NCBI GenBank assembly: GCA_025353235.1
Contig: JANXQZ010001160.1
Location: 1 to 11,100, forward strand
Direction of reading: 5' to 3'
Origin: Bryobacterales bacterium
GTDB taxonomy: Bacteria; Acidobacteriota; Terriglobia; Bryobacterales; Bryobacteraceae
Length of the DNA: 11,100 nucleotides
In this document: positions 1 through 7,022 of the stretch, piece by piece
Position numbering within the stretch: position 1 is the first letter of the stretch
Layout: each line of letters opens with the position of its first letter
Made by a program: the position numbers and the translations under genes
Notes under the pieces: model-generated
Told to the model about the DNA's origin: nothing
The model's input: only the letters and a program-made list of their open reading frames with translations
Database searches by the model: none

Positions 1-143
1 GCGACTTGAAGGCGGTTGACGTTTTCAGGGGTGATTTGGGATAGGGGGGTGTAGCGGATATTATCGGGTCCGCCGTTGACAGGCCAGTCTTGGGCAAGGA
101 GAGTGGTTGGGATGAGAGCGAGTGTGGCTAAACGAGGAAGCAT
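1..143 (-). CDS. PQQ-dependent dehydrogenase (quinoprotein), N-terminal fragment
   Basis: The first 47 codons of a gene that continues beyond the left edge. Translation from the ATG at 143 gives a short hydrophobic signal peptide ending LLA, with likely cleavage before QDW. It is followed by DWPVNGG, RYTPLSQI and NVNRLQV. This tryptophan-proline, RYTPL/RYSPL and N-V-x-x-L-Q-V pattern is the usual mature N-terminus of the eight-bladed PQQ alcohol/glucose dehydrogenase family, so the product is probably a periplasmic quinoprotein oxidising an alcohol or sugar. The substrate cannot be told from this piece because the propeller and PQQ-contact residues lie outside the window. The Shine-Dalgarno signal is weak (GAGAA about 5 bases before the ATG). 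It is transcribed divergently from the ABC operon. Confidence 0.8.
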   Translation of the reverse strand, partial: MLPRLATLALIPTTLLAQDWPVNGGPDNIRYTPLSQITPENVNRLQV

Positions 144-250
144 TGGTTCTCGAATTTTCACATAGCAGGGCTGGCTCGGGCAATCGAACGAAGCCGCTCA
201 TCAGACGAGCCGTTGGATGCACGCGACGATGTGTAGGTTTACAACAAGGT

Positions 251-357
251 AGGGCAGGTTGTTAACCTGCAGCGGGTTGGTAACCCGCTCGTCGAGTTTG
301 CCTCACAACCGAAGCAGCGCCGATTGCCAATCGGCGCGCAGCTTACCAAGCTGCCCC
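251..357. repeat. Array of four perfect short hairpins inside an outer inverted repeat
   Basis: Four inverted repeats are visible. H1 254-270: arms gcaggtt/aacctgc, loop gtt. H2 271-289: arms agcgggtt/aacccgct, loop ggt. H3 317-337: arms gcgccgatt/aatcggcgc, loop gcc. H4 338-354: arms gcagctt/aagctgc, loop acc. All arms are perfect, all loops are 3 nt, and each stem closes with TT before the loop and AA after it. H1 abuts H2 and H3 abuts H4, with 27 bp between the pairs. Outer copies gggcag (252-257) and ctgccc (351-356) make the whole unit potentially cruciform. Arm sequences differ, so these are not copies of one repeat; only the architecture is shared. Function is unknown; an extragenic REP- or MITE-like element is one reading. 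Confidence 0.85.
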
Positions 358-426
358 ACAACTTGCCGCAAGACTTAAGTGACCCGTAATTGTTGAATCA
401 GGCAAAAGTTCGCGCAACAGCTCGCC

Positions 427-432
427 TAAAAT
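427..432 (+). promoter_or_regulatory. Possible -10 box for the ABC/M16 operon
   Basis: TAAAAT lies 20 bp before the ATG at 453, a reasonable place for a -10 element giving a short leader. No good -35 hexamer is found 16-18 bp upstream, so this is a weak call based on one box and its position. Confidence 0.3.
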
Positions 433-452
433 AGTACGCTGATAGTTCGACG

Positions 453-1388
453 ATGCTGCAAGCACAAGGACTCAAAAAAGCCTACGGCAAGCTGGTAGCA
501 GTCGATGGCATCAGCTTCGAGGTGAACAAGGGCGAGACCATTGGCCTCTTGGGTCCTAACGGGGCAGGCAAGACGACGACAGTGTCGATGATCGCCGGGC
601 TACTGGCACCAGATGCCGGACAAGTCCTGATCGACGGTAAGCCCGTTACAGGCGACACTAATCCCGTCAAACGAAAGATCGGGCTTGTCCCGCAGGACCT
701 CGCGTTGTACGACGAATTGCCAGCCCTGGCGAATCTCGAATTATTTGCAGCTCTCTACGACATCAGTGGGGCTAAAGCGAGCAAGGCCATTGATGCAGCA
801 CTTGAGCTGGTAGGGCTCAGGGATCGCGCAAAAGACAAAGTGGCAACCTTCAGCGGAGGCATGAAGCGTCGACTGAATCTAGCCGCCGCGCTATTGCACG
901 ACCCCAGCGTATTGTTGCTAGATGAACCGACTGTCGGCGTCGATCCGCAAAGCAGGAACGCCATTTTCGACAATTTGGAAACGCTAAAATCGCGAGGCAA
1001 GACTCTGGTCTACACCACTCATTACATGGAAGAGGCCGAGCGCCTATGCGACCGCATCGTGATTGTCGATCACGGCCGCGTGGTGGCTAACGACACTCTG
1101 GCCGGGCTCTATCGGCGGCTCCCTGCCACCAACAAACTTCTGATCGATTTGGTTGACGGTTCAAAACTGAGTGATCCAAGCGCGCTCAAGGCGGTGCCTG
1201 GCGTCCAGTCAGCCGAGCTAATCGGGAACCGCCTCTCGGTCTGGCTCAAAGACCTTTCAGACGGTGCTCCCGGCGTGCTTGCTTGGCTGGCCACGGGGGG
1301 CCACCCATTCGATCACGTGTCCAGTGAAGCACCAAACCTCGAAACCGTGTTTCTTACACTGACAGGAAGGAGCTTGCGAGACTCATGA
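453..1388 (+). CDS. ABC-2 type exporter, ATP-binding subunit (DrrA/NatA-like)
   Basis: 311-aa cytoplasmic ATPase that would power export through the permease encoded next. All nucleotide-binding motifs are intact: Walker A GPNGAGKT at 34-41, Q-loop Q81, signature FSGGMKRR at 133-140, Walker B VLLLDEPT at 153-160, D-loop VGVDP at 161-165 and switch His190. The C-terminal 85 residues end in APNLETVFLTLTG, typical of the DrrA/CcmA-type tail of drug, lipid or sodium exporters. Length is normal for this group. The ATG at 453 is chosen because the protein starts directly with the family's first strand; no clear Shine-Dalgarno site precedes it. Its stop codon overlaps the permease start (ATGA at 1385), indicating translational coupling. 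The substrate cannot be predicted from the ATPase. Confidence 0.95.
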   Translation: MLQAQGLKKAYGKLVAVDGISFEVNKGETIGLLGPNGAGKTTTVSMIAGLLAPDAGQVLIDGKPVTGDTNPVKRKIGLVPQDLALYDELPALANLELFAALYDISGAKASKAIDAALELVGLRDRAKDKVATFSGGMKRRLNLAAALLHDPSVLLLDEPTVGVDPQSRNAIFDNLETLKSRGKTLVYTTHYMEEAERLCDRIVIVDHGRVVANDTLAGLYRRLPATNKLLIDLVDGSKLSDPSALKAVPGVQSAELIGNRLSVWLKDLSDGAPGVLAWLATGGHPFDHVSSEAPNLETVFLTLTGRSLRDS

Positions 1389-2665
1389 CCGCCTTTCTAG
1401 CACTGGTTCGGAAGGACATCCGGATATTTTTTCAAGATCGTCGGGCAGTGATTATGTCCTTTGTGGCACCCATCCTAATTGGCAGCTTTTTCGGTTATGT
1501 GTTCGGAGGCGCGTCCCGTTCGAGCGATCCAGGGCGAGTGACCGTGCTCGTTGTGGACCAGGAGGCGGGAGCAGTCTCGAAAGCAATCCTCTCCAAACTT
1601 ACTGCAAATAAGACCTTGGCTGTCCAGAACTCGACGCTCGAGGATGCCAAGCAGTTAGTGCGCAAAGGCAAGGCTCCCGTTGCCATAGTGATCCCTCCAA
1701 ATTTTGGGAAACTCGCGACGCAGGCAATGTTCAGCGGGCGCGAACGTCCCAAGGTGCAGGTGTATCTCGATCCTTCGCATCAGATGGAATCGAGCATGAT
1801 CGAGGGGATGTTGACTGGTTATGTGATGGAAGCGGTGTCCAAAGAAGCATTCTCGGGCGATCTGGGGAGAGCGACCGTCGACGATTCACTGAAGCAACTC
1901 GAATCCGTACCAGCCCAAGAAAGCGCCCCCCTCAAAGGATTTCTCCAGGCACTTTCGAGGTACAACCAAAGCACGCAGTCAAACCAGACAAACAGACGCG
2001 ACGCTGGATTGAGCGTGCCTTTCGAGTTGTCCGAAGAGAAACTCACGTCCCGTCAAGGGACTGAGTACAACCCCTACGCTCACTCGTTCGGAGGCATGGC
2101 GATCCAGTTCATATTGTTCATGGGAATCGACGTCGGCATCGGAATGCTGCTCGATCGCCAGCGCGGATTGTGGAAGCGATTCGCTTCTGCGCCCCTGTCC
2201 AAGTGGACGCTGCTGAGCAGTCGAGCGGTGAGTGCCACCCTGATCGCAATGTTAATCCTGGCGGTGGTATTCGCCTTCGCGCGAATCGTATTTGGCGTGA
2301 AGATAGAAGGCAGCTTGCCAGGGTTCATCGCCGTTTGCGCCGGATTCGGGTTGATGACCTCAGCTTATGGCTTGCTGATCGCAGCCTTGGGCAAAACGCC
2401 GCAGGCCGCCCGTGGTTTGTCGATATTGGCGACGCTCTTGATGGTGATGCTGAGCGGGGCCTGGATTCCGAGTTTTCTCTTTCCAGGATGGCTGCAGAGT
2501 GCGACTAAGTTGGTGCCGGCTCGCTGGGCCATGGACGGTTTGGACGGCATGACTTGGCGCGGTTTGGGGTGGCATGAAGCGGTTCTGCCCGTTGCCGCAT
2601 TAGTGGCTTTCGCGCTAATCTTTGGGACAATCGCGGTGTGGCGTTTTCGATGGGAGACTGAATGA
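1385..2665 (+). CDS. ABC-2 type exporter, permease subunit
   Basis: 426-aa inner-membrane permease. Hydrophobic segments lie at about 21-41, 236-255, 282-303, 312-333, 344-364 and 398-419. A large soluble domain of about 190 residues sits between the first and second segments and is presumably extracytoplasmic. This layout (one helix, large loop, five helices) is that of the ABC-2 membrane family with a long extracytoplasmic domain. The conserved region SGAWIPSFLFP followed by P-A-R-W-A-M-D-G at about 357-386 matches the family's C-terminal signature. It starts at the ATGA overlap with the ATPase and ends in another ATGA overlap with the M16 gene. Only one ATPase and one permease gene are present, so the transporter would be a homodimer of each. 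The substrate is unknown. Confidence 0.93.
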   Translation: MTAFLALVRKDIRIFFQDRRAVIMSFVAPILIGSFFGYVFGGASRSSDPGRVTVLVVDQEAGAVSKAILSKLTANKTLAVQNSTLEDAKQLVRKGKAPVAIVIPPNFGKLATQAMFSGRERPKVQVYLDPSHQMESSMIEGMLTGYVMEAVSKEAFSGDLGRATVDDSLKQLESVPAQESAPLKGFLQALSRYNQSTQSNQTNRRDAGLSVPFELSEEKLTSRQGTEYNPYAHSFGGMAIQFILFMGIDVGIGMLLDRQRGLWKRFASAPLSKWTLLSSRAVSATLIAMLILAVVFAFARIVFGVKIEGSLPGFIAVCAGFGLMTSAYGLLIAALGKTPQAARGLSILATLLMVMLSGAWIPSFLFPGWLQSATKLVPARWAMDGLDGMTWRGLGWHEAVLPVAALVAFALIFGTIAVWRFRWETE

Positions 2666-3981
2666 GCATGAGAGCCGTCCAGATTGTGTTCCTAGCAGCT
2701 GCGCTGATGCCTCAGTCTGGCGTCGCGCAGATGGATGACGTGAAGACGCACATGCTGGATAATGGCCTGAAAGTGCTGGTGCAAGAAGATCACAACATCC
2801 CCAATGTTGCGATGTATTTCTTCTACCGCATCGGGTCTCGCAATGAGCGCCCGGGGATCACGGGCATCTCCCACTTTTTCGAACACATGATGTTTAACGG
2901 CGCTAAGAAGTACGGCCCCAAACAGTTCGACAACACGATGGAGAAGGCGGGCGGGAACAACAACGCTTACACGTCGCGCGATGTCACCGTGTATACCGAC
3001 TGGTTTCCCGCCACAGCGCTCGAACTGATGTTCGACATGGAGTCCGACCGAATGCGCGATCTGGCCTTCGACCCCAAGATGATCGACAGCGAGCGGGGCG
3101 TGGTGTATTCGGAGCGCCGCACCTCGGTGGATAACAGCAACTTCGGCACGCTCTACGAACAGTTGGAAGCTGCGGCGTTCATCGCTCATCCTTACCACTG
3201 GCCCGTGTTGGGCTGGCCCTCGGACATTGAAGCGTGGAGCATGGACGACCTGAAGGCGCACTTCAAGACTGGCTATGCTCCAAATAATTGCACGCTGGTT
3301 GTGGTTGGCGACACCACGGATGCCCAGGTCATGTTGTTAGCGCGCAAATATCTGGAGTCAATTCCACGGCAAGATCCGCCCGCTGCTGTCCGCACGAAAG
3401 AGCCGGAGCAGAAAGGCGAGCGACGAGTCCTGGTACGAAAGCAGGCGCAGCTTCCATTGCAGATGTTCGCTTACCATATACCCGACGCGAAGAGTCCGGA
3501 GAACGCCGCGCTGCAAGTATTCGACACGATCATGACCCAGGGCCAGAGTTGTCGGCTTTACAAGCGCATGGTGGATTCGGAACAGCTGGCTATTAATGTG
3601 AACGGCAACCAGCAGCAATCGCTCGATCCGGGTCTATTTGTGTTCACAGTTCAACCTCGGAGCGGTGTGGATCCGGCGCGCACGGAGACCGCTCTCTTTG
3701 AAGAAATCGCCAAGGCGCAGGCCGCCCCAGTTTCCGCCGAGGAACTGCGGAAAGCGAAAAATCAGTTGCTGGCGGCGAATTTTCGTCAGAGGAAGACCAT
3801 CGCGGGCCGCGCCAATCTTCTGGGCACCTTTGAAGTGTTTCAGGGCGATTACCGCAAACTCTTCACCCTGGAACAGGAGATCGAAAACGTGAGTGCCGAC
3901 CAAGTTCAAAGCGTGGCGAAGAAGTACTTCATGGCCGATAATCGCACGGTGGGGACCTTGCTTCCACTGGAGGCCAAGTGA
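2662..3981 (+). CDS. Exported M16 family zinc metallopeptidase (catalytic subunit)
   Basis: 439-aa insulinase/processing-peptidase-type protease. Residues 1-22 form a signal peptide (hydrophobic VFLAAAL core, likely cleavage around GVAQ), so it should act outside the cytoplasm. The inverted zinc motif HXXEH is intact as HFFEH at 71-75 (H71, H75 ligands, E74 general base). The third ligand is probably E151 in VVYSERR, 76 residues on, the usual M16 spacing. A second M16 half follows at about 190-420. Length fits the M16B class, which works as a pair of about 45-kDa subunits. The start at 2662 overlaps the permease stop (ATGA); an in-frame ATG at 2668 is an alternative that would also keep the signal peptide. 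The next gene encodes its likely partner. Confidence 0.93.
   Translation: MSMRAVQIVFLAAALMPQSGVAQMDDVKTHMLDNGLKVLVQEDHNIPNVAMYFFYRIGSRNERPGITGISHFFEHMMFNGAKKYGPKQFDNTMEKAGGNNNAYTSRDVTVYTDWFPATALELMFDMESDRMRDLAFDPKMIDSERGVVYSERRTSVDNSNFGTLYEQLEAAAFIAHPYHWPVLGWPSDIEAWSMDDLKAHFKTGYAPNNCTLVVVGDTTDAQVMLLARKYLESIPRQDPPAAVRTKEPEQKGERRVLVRKQAQLPLQMFAYHIPDAKSPENAALQVFDTIMTQGQSCRLYKRMVDSEQLAINVNGNQQQSLDPGLFVFTVQPRSGVDPARTETALFEEIAKAQAAPVSAEELRKAKNQLLAANFRQRKTIAGRANLLGTFEVFQGDYRKLFTLEQEIENVSADQVQSVAKKYFMADNRTVGTLLPLEAK
3969..3973 (+). promoter_or_regulatory. Shine-Dalgarno site deciding the GTG start at 3978
   Basis: GGAGG inside the end of the preceding M16 gene lies 4 nt before the GTG of the GTGA overlap. 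It supports GTG at 3978 as the start of the second M16 gene rather than the in-frame ATG at 3999, which would cut into the signal peptide. Confidence 0.6.
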
Positions 3982-5348
3982 CCAAGTCCCTGCTCCTGAT
4001 GTGCGTTCTTACGCTCCCAGCTTGGCCGGACGTCCGCCTGCCGAAATACACGCGAGAGCAACTATCGAATGGGACGGTTGTGTATCTGGTCCCGCGTCCT
4101 GGAGTGCCCTTGGTTGGTTTTCGAGTGGTGGTGAAAGGCGGTTACGAATCGGAGCCCGAAGGCAAAGCGGGTGTGGGTCAACTGACAGCTCAACTGCTGC
4201 GTCGCGGCACGGCAGCGCGTACGGCGGATCAATTCTCGAGCGAACTGGATTCGTTGGGAGGAACATTCAACGCGATGGAGCATGAATCCCAAACCACGAT
4301 CGCCAGTGAGTTCTTGAGGAAGGACTTCGATCGCGGTTTGGCCTTGACAGCTGATGCGGTGCTGCATCCAACATTTCCGGAACCGGAGTTTCAGAAGACG
4401 CTGGCCCGCAGTATCGATGCGATTCGCTCCGCCAAAGACAACCCCGGGGCAGCGATCAGGTTGTATTTCCGAGCTTTCTTCTATGGTGCTGCCCACCCAT
4501 ATGGACGCGTGGCGGACGATCTCACGCTCGGGCGGCTCGCGCGAGCCGATGTCGCCGCATATCAGAGTCGCCAGTACACAGGCAAGAATCTGATTGTTGT
4601 GGTCAGCGGGGATTTCGATGCAGCACTCGCGAAGCCTGCGATCGCGTCAGCCTTCGGATCCGCTCCAGCAGGCAACGAATATCGTTGGAGCAGCGATGTC
4701 CCGGTGCCTTCCGGCCGCCGCCTGTTGCTCATCGATAAGCCCGACGCCACGCAAACCTATTTCGAAATCGGACAGCCCGGCGTTCGACGTACTGACCCCG
4801 ACCGGACTGCGCTGCTGCTCATCAACACACTGTTTGGCGGGCGCTTCACATCCATGCTGAACGACGAATTGCGCGTGAACACCGGGTTAACTTACGGGGC
4901 CGGGTCTATCGTCGACCAGAACCATGCAGCCGGCGGGATTACTGTCAGCACCTACACGCGCACTGAGACGACGGAAAAAGCTATGGACCTTGCACTCGAG
5001 GTTTTGGACCGGTTGGTCGCCAAAGGCATCACAGCCGAACAGCTTGCCTCGGCGAAGGCCTATGTAAAGGGGACGTATCCTCCCCAGCACCTGGAAACCA
5101 GTGATCAGACGGCCGCGATGCTTGGCGACATCGAACTCTTCGGCCTAAATCGAGGCGAGGTGGACGACCTGTTCTCGCGCATCGATGCGATCAGCCTGGA
5201 GCAAGCAAACGCGGTCGCGAAAAAACATTACGGCAGCAAAGACCTGACGTTCGTGGTGCTTGGGAACGCGGCGAAGATTCGGGACACGGTGAAGAAGTAC
5301 GCACCGGAAATGCGGGAACTTTCCGTGAAAACTGCGGGCTTCCGATAG
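3978..5348 (+). CDS. Exported M16 family protein lacking the zinc site (non-catalytic partner)
   Basis: 456-aa M16 homologue with a short signal peptide (TKSLLLMCVLTLPAW). Where the catalytic partner has GISHFFEHMMFNG, this protein has GVGQLTAQLLRRG (66-78), so the two zinc histidines and the catalytic glutamate are replaced by Q68, Q72 and A71. It should therefore not be a protease by itself. It keeps the arginine/tyrosine pair in the C-terminal half (ELRVNTGLTYG; R299, Y306), which in heterodimeric M16B enzymes such as mitochondrial processing peptidase and Sphingomonas Sph2681/2682 contributes to substrate binding. The inference is a heterodimer with the upstream gene product: one subunit cuts, the other binds. 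GTG start in a GTGA overlap. Last gene of the operon; its stop is 6 bp from the end of the convergent amidase gene. Confidence 0.92.
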   Translation: MTKSLLLMCVLTLPAWPDVRLPKYTREQLSNGTVVYLVPRPGVPLVGFRVVVKGGYESEPEGKAGVGQLTAQLLRRGTAARTADQFSSELDSLGGTFNAMEHESQTTIASEFLRKDFDRGLALTADAVLHPTFPEPEFQKTLARSIDAIRSAKDNPGAAIRLYFRAFFYGAAHPYGRVADDLTLGRLARADVAAYQSRQYTGKNLIVVVSGDFDAALAKPAIASAFGSAPAGNEYRWSSDVPVPSGRRLLLIDKPDATQTYFEIGQPGVRRTDPDRTALLLINTLFGGRFTSMLNDELRVNTGLTYGAGSIVDQNHAAGGITVSTYTRTETTEKAMDLALEVLDRLVAKGITAEQLASAKAYVKGTYPPQHLETSDQTAAMLGDIELFGLNRGEVDDLFSRIDAISLEQANAVAKKHYGSKDLTFVVLGNAAKIRDTVKKYAPEMRELSVKTAGFR

Positions 5349-5354
5349 CCCCAT

Positions 5355-6641
5355 TCACTTCACTGGCTTCAACCCCGTGAGAACCGTCTTGGGAACCTTG
5401 GCGACGACGTGGAGTTGTCCATCCACGACCTCGGCCACGTCATATACGATCGACGTGCCCAGCACCGACGACACCTCAGCGGCATTGAGCCCATACTTCT
5501 TCTCCAGCCAACGCACCAAATTGGTGGTGGCTGCCTTGAAGGCGTTATCCAGACTGCCTTCGATTCCGCTGGCCATCAAGTAGTCGGCGTTCTCCATCCG
5601 TGGATCTGGCGGAGAGCCGCCCGACTCCAGATTCACCGTAAACTCGATGTCCATGGAGGTCTCGAGCGCATTGCCGGTCAACTCTCCCGCACCTTGCAGC
5701 GCATGACCGTCACCCACGAAAAGCAGAGCTCCGGGCACGTACACGGGCAAGTACACACTGACGCCTTCGCGCAACTGGTTGTAATCCATGTTGCCGCCAA
5801 AGCTGCCCAAATGCCCGGAACGGTACTGCACCCTGCCCGGAGGAGCCACGCCGACGCAGCCGAGCATGGGGGCGACCGGCACGCGATAATTCTTCAGCTT
5901 GTCTGTCGGCTTTTGCAGGGAAGCGAAGCCCGCTTCGCGATCCAGTTTCCAATCCGAGTTGTAGCCCTCAACTGGTTTCCGCTTTTCGACGTAATCCGAA
6001 TCGAGCGCGTTGCTCACAATCAACGGGCTGCTAATCGCGGTGTCGCGATTCAACCGAATGCGAGTGAAATGGACCACCAGCGTATCGCCTGGCAAAGCAC
6101 CCTCGATATAGAACGGTCCAGTCAGCGGGTTGCCTCCCGAAGTGCGACGCACCCCCTTTGGATCCGTCCCGCCTGCGTCCACGGACCAAGTCTTTACGCT
6201 GTCGCCCGGATTTATGCGGAGGGCCGGCTCAATCGCTCCCGAGAAGAAGTGATGGAACTGGGTGGGCTCGAAGGTGTGGGTCTTGGGAAACGCGCTGCTC
6301 TTGGGCAGTTCCCGGCGTGCTTCCCATTTCAATTCCAGCTTGCTCTCGACAATTGTGCCGGTTCCGTCGATGCGATCGCCATCGACGCGGCCTCGCAATT
6401 GGATGGTCGTGCGCGGGTTTGGCTTCACGGTCCCTTCGACGCGCCCGTTCTCAAAGACACCTTCGAAAGCGTCGTCGCCGAGTTTTCCCGTGAGCTTGGT
6501 TCCGCTCAGAGTCAGATCCATGCGATCGTAATTGTTCTCTTCGAAGAATTTCAGATTCGAAACCCATTTGCCGGCGGGTGAAGACGGATTCTGGGCACTA
6601 GAGGTGGCCACCAAGAGGAGCAGAAGAAGAGCGTGTCGCAT
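5355..6641 (-). CDS. Secreted acetamidase/formamidase family protein with extra N-terminal domain
   Basis: 428 aa from the ATG at 6641. Residues 1-17 (MRHALLLLLLVATSSAQ) are a clear signal peptide. Residues about 24-112 form a beta-rich module with GKW near the start and repeated G-x-L-x-G and D-G-x-x-x-G turns. From about 120 to the end the sequence is acetamidase/formamidase-like: HHFFSGAIEP, GGNPLTGPFY, GCVGVAP, GGNMD and GDGHALQGAGE are family landmarks. Known members hydrolyse formamide or short amides to ammonium and the acid, and most are cytoplasmic, so export is notable. The substrate here is unknown. The frame stays open upstream to a GTG at 6686, but that would spoil the signal peptide and lies at the likely transcription start. 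It has its own promoter region and is convergent with the M16 operon. Confidence 0.9.
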   Translation of the reverse strand: MRHALLLLLLVATSSAQNPSSPAGKWVSNLKFFEENNYDRMDLTLSGTKLTGKLGDDAFEGVFENGRVEGTVKPNPRTTIQLRGRVDGDRIDGTGTIVESKLELKWEARRELPKSSAFPKTHTFEPTQFHHFFSGAIEPALRINPGDSVKTWSVDAGGTDPKGVRRTSGGNPLTGPFYIEGALPGDTLVVHFTRIRLNRDTAISSPLIVSNALDSDYVEKRKPVEGYNSDWKLDREAGFASLQKPTDKLKNYRVPVAPMLGCVGVAPPGRVQYRSGHLGSFGGNMDYNQLREGVSVYLPVYVPGALLFVGDGHALQGAGELTGNALETSMDIEFTVNLESGGSPPDPRMENADYLMASGIEGSLDNAFKAATTNLVRWLEKKYGLNAAEVSSVLGTSIVYDVAEVVDGQLHVVAKVPKTVLTGLKPVK

Positions 6642-6691
6642 AGAGGTACAGACGCTGTTCTGAGAACAACGTTCCGGTGCGAGCACGCCCG

Positions 6692-6699
6692 ATTTTATA
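6692..6699 (-). promoter_or_regulatory. Likely -10 element of the amidase gene
   Basis: On the minus strand this reads TATAAAAT, a near-consensus -10 box. Transcription would start near 6686-6688, giving a leader of about 45 nt before the ATG at 6641. No consensus -35 hexamer is seen at normal spacing. Confidence 0.45.
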
Positions 6700-6756
6700 G
6701 AATGGTGCTGTGAGGCTGGTCCTGAGGCTTCCGGTCCAGCGGCATGAACTCAGCGC

Positions 6757-6903
6757 CTAGGGCGCTGCGTCGCTCATCGATTCAGCCATCGCCGTGTGAT
6801 CGGCCGCCATCTTTGTTGCCGCTGCTGAGGCATCTTCCGGTGTACTTGCGCTTTTCACCAGCGTTTTCACCTCACTGGGGCTGAGTTTATGACTGTCAGC
6901 AGG
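6757..6903 (-). pseudogene. Possible remnant of a small TPED-motif helical protein gene
   Basis: One minus-strand frame is open from the codon after a TAG (6904-6906) to a TAG at 6757-6759. It contains LSPSEVKTLVKSASTPED, then an alanine-rich stretch and ADHTAMAESM. This resembles, from memory, small exported helical proteins of Acidobacteria with the pattern EVK-x-L-x-x-x-A-x-TPEDH, then repeated A/L/A positions and H-x-x-MA. Here the middle helix seems shortened, and there is no ATG, signal peptide or ribosome binding site; the only near start is a GTG at 6870. Best read as a decayed gene, though chance similarity over so few residues cannot be excluded. Confidence 0.35.
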
Positions 6904-7022
6904 CTAGCCACCTACTGGCCCACCAATAGCGCACGGGGGTTCGTTCAAGAGCGAGGCAGATGTGCAGGATCAGATTGGCCTCTGCGGAAACCTGCTTGTT
7001 CGACAGAGCCTCAGGTTCTAAA

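Larger units (their letters stand above)
144..452. other. Divergent intergenic region with hairpin array
   Basis: A 309-bp space between the divergent dehydrogenase and ABC operon starts. No convincing open frame was found. Its main content is the array of short inverted repeats at about 251-357. Both genes point away from it, so the array is not placed as a transcription terminator for either. The 361-452 part should carry the operon promoter and the 144-250 part the dehydrogenase promoter, but only one plausible -10 box (427-432) was seen. Confidence 0.7.
6687..7022. other. Intergenic region between the stress protein and the amidase gene
   Basis: 336 bp between the end of the universal stress protein gene and the start of the amidase gene, both on the minus strand. 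It contains the amidase -10 box (6692-6699) and a short coding-like fragment (6757-6903). The part 6907-7022 stays open on the minus strand for about 40 codons in one frame, but without a start codon or recognisable product. No clear terminator hairpin follows the stress protein gene. Confidence 0.6.

Noticed and set aside
251..357. The hairpin array read as a CRISPR array or tandem terminators
   Set aside because: The units differ in sequence and have no spacers, which excludes CRISPR. Both neighbouring genes start next to the array rather than end there, and T-runs are lacking, so terminators are unlikely.
2692..3261. A 189-codon open frame antisense to the first M16 gene
   Set aside because: It overlaps the signal peptide and zinc-site region of the M16 gene on the other strand, and its translation is histidine- and arginine-rich with no domain character.
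5409..6581. A 390-codon open frame on the plus strand opposite the amidase gene
   Set aside because: It lies entirely antisense to a well-supported gene with family motifs, has no recognisable domain, and is the kind of long shadow frame that codon bias produces.
6980..7022. Possible terminator after the universal stress protein gene
   Set aside because: GGCTCTG and CAGAGGCC can pair only with a bulge and a long loop, and no T-run follows on the minus strand.
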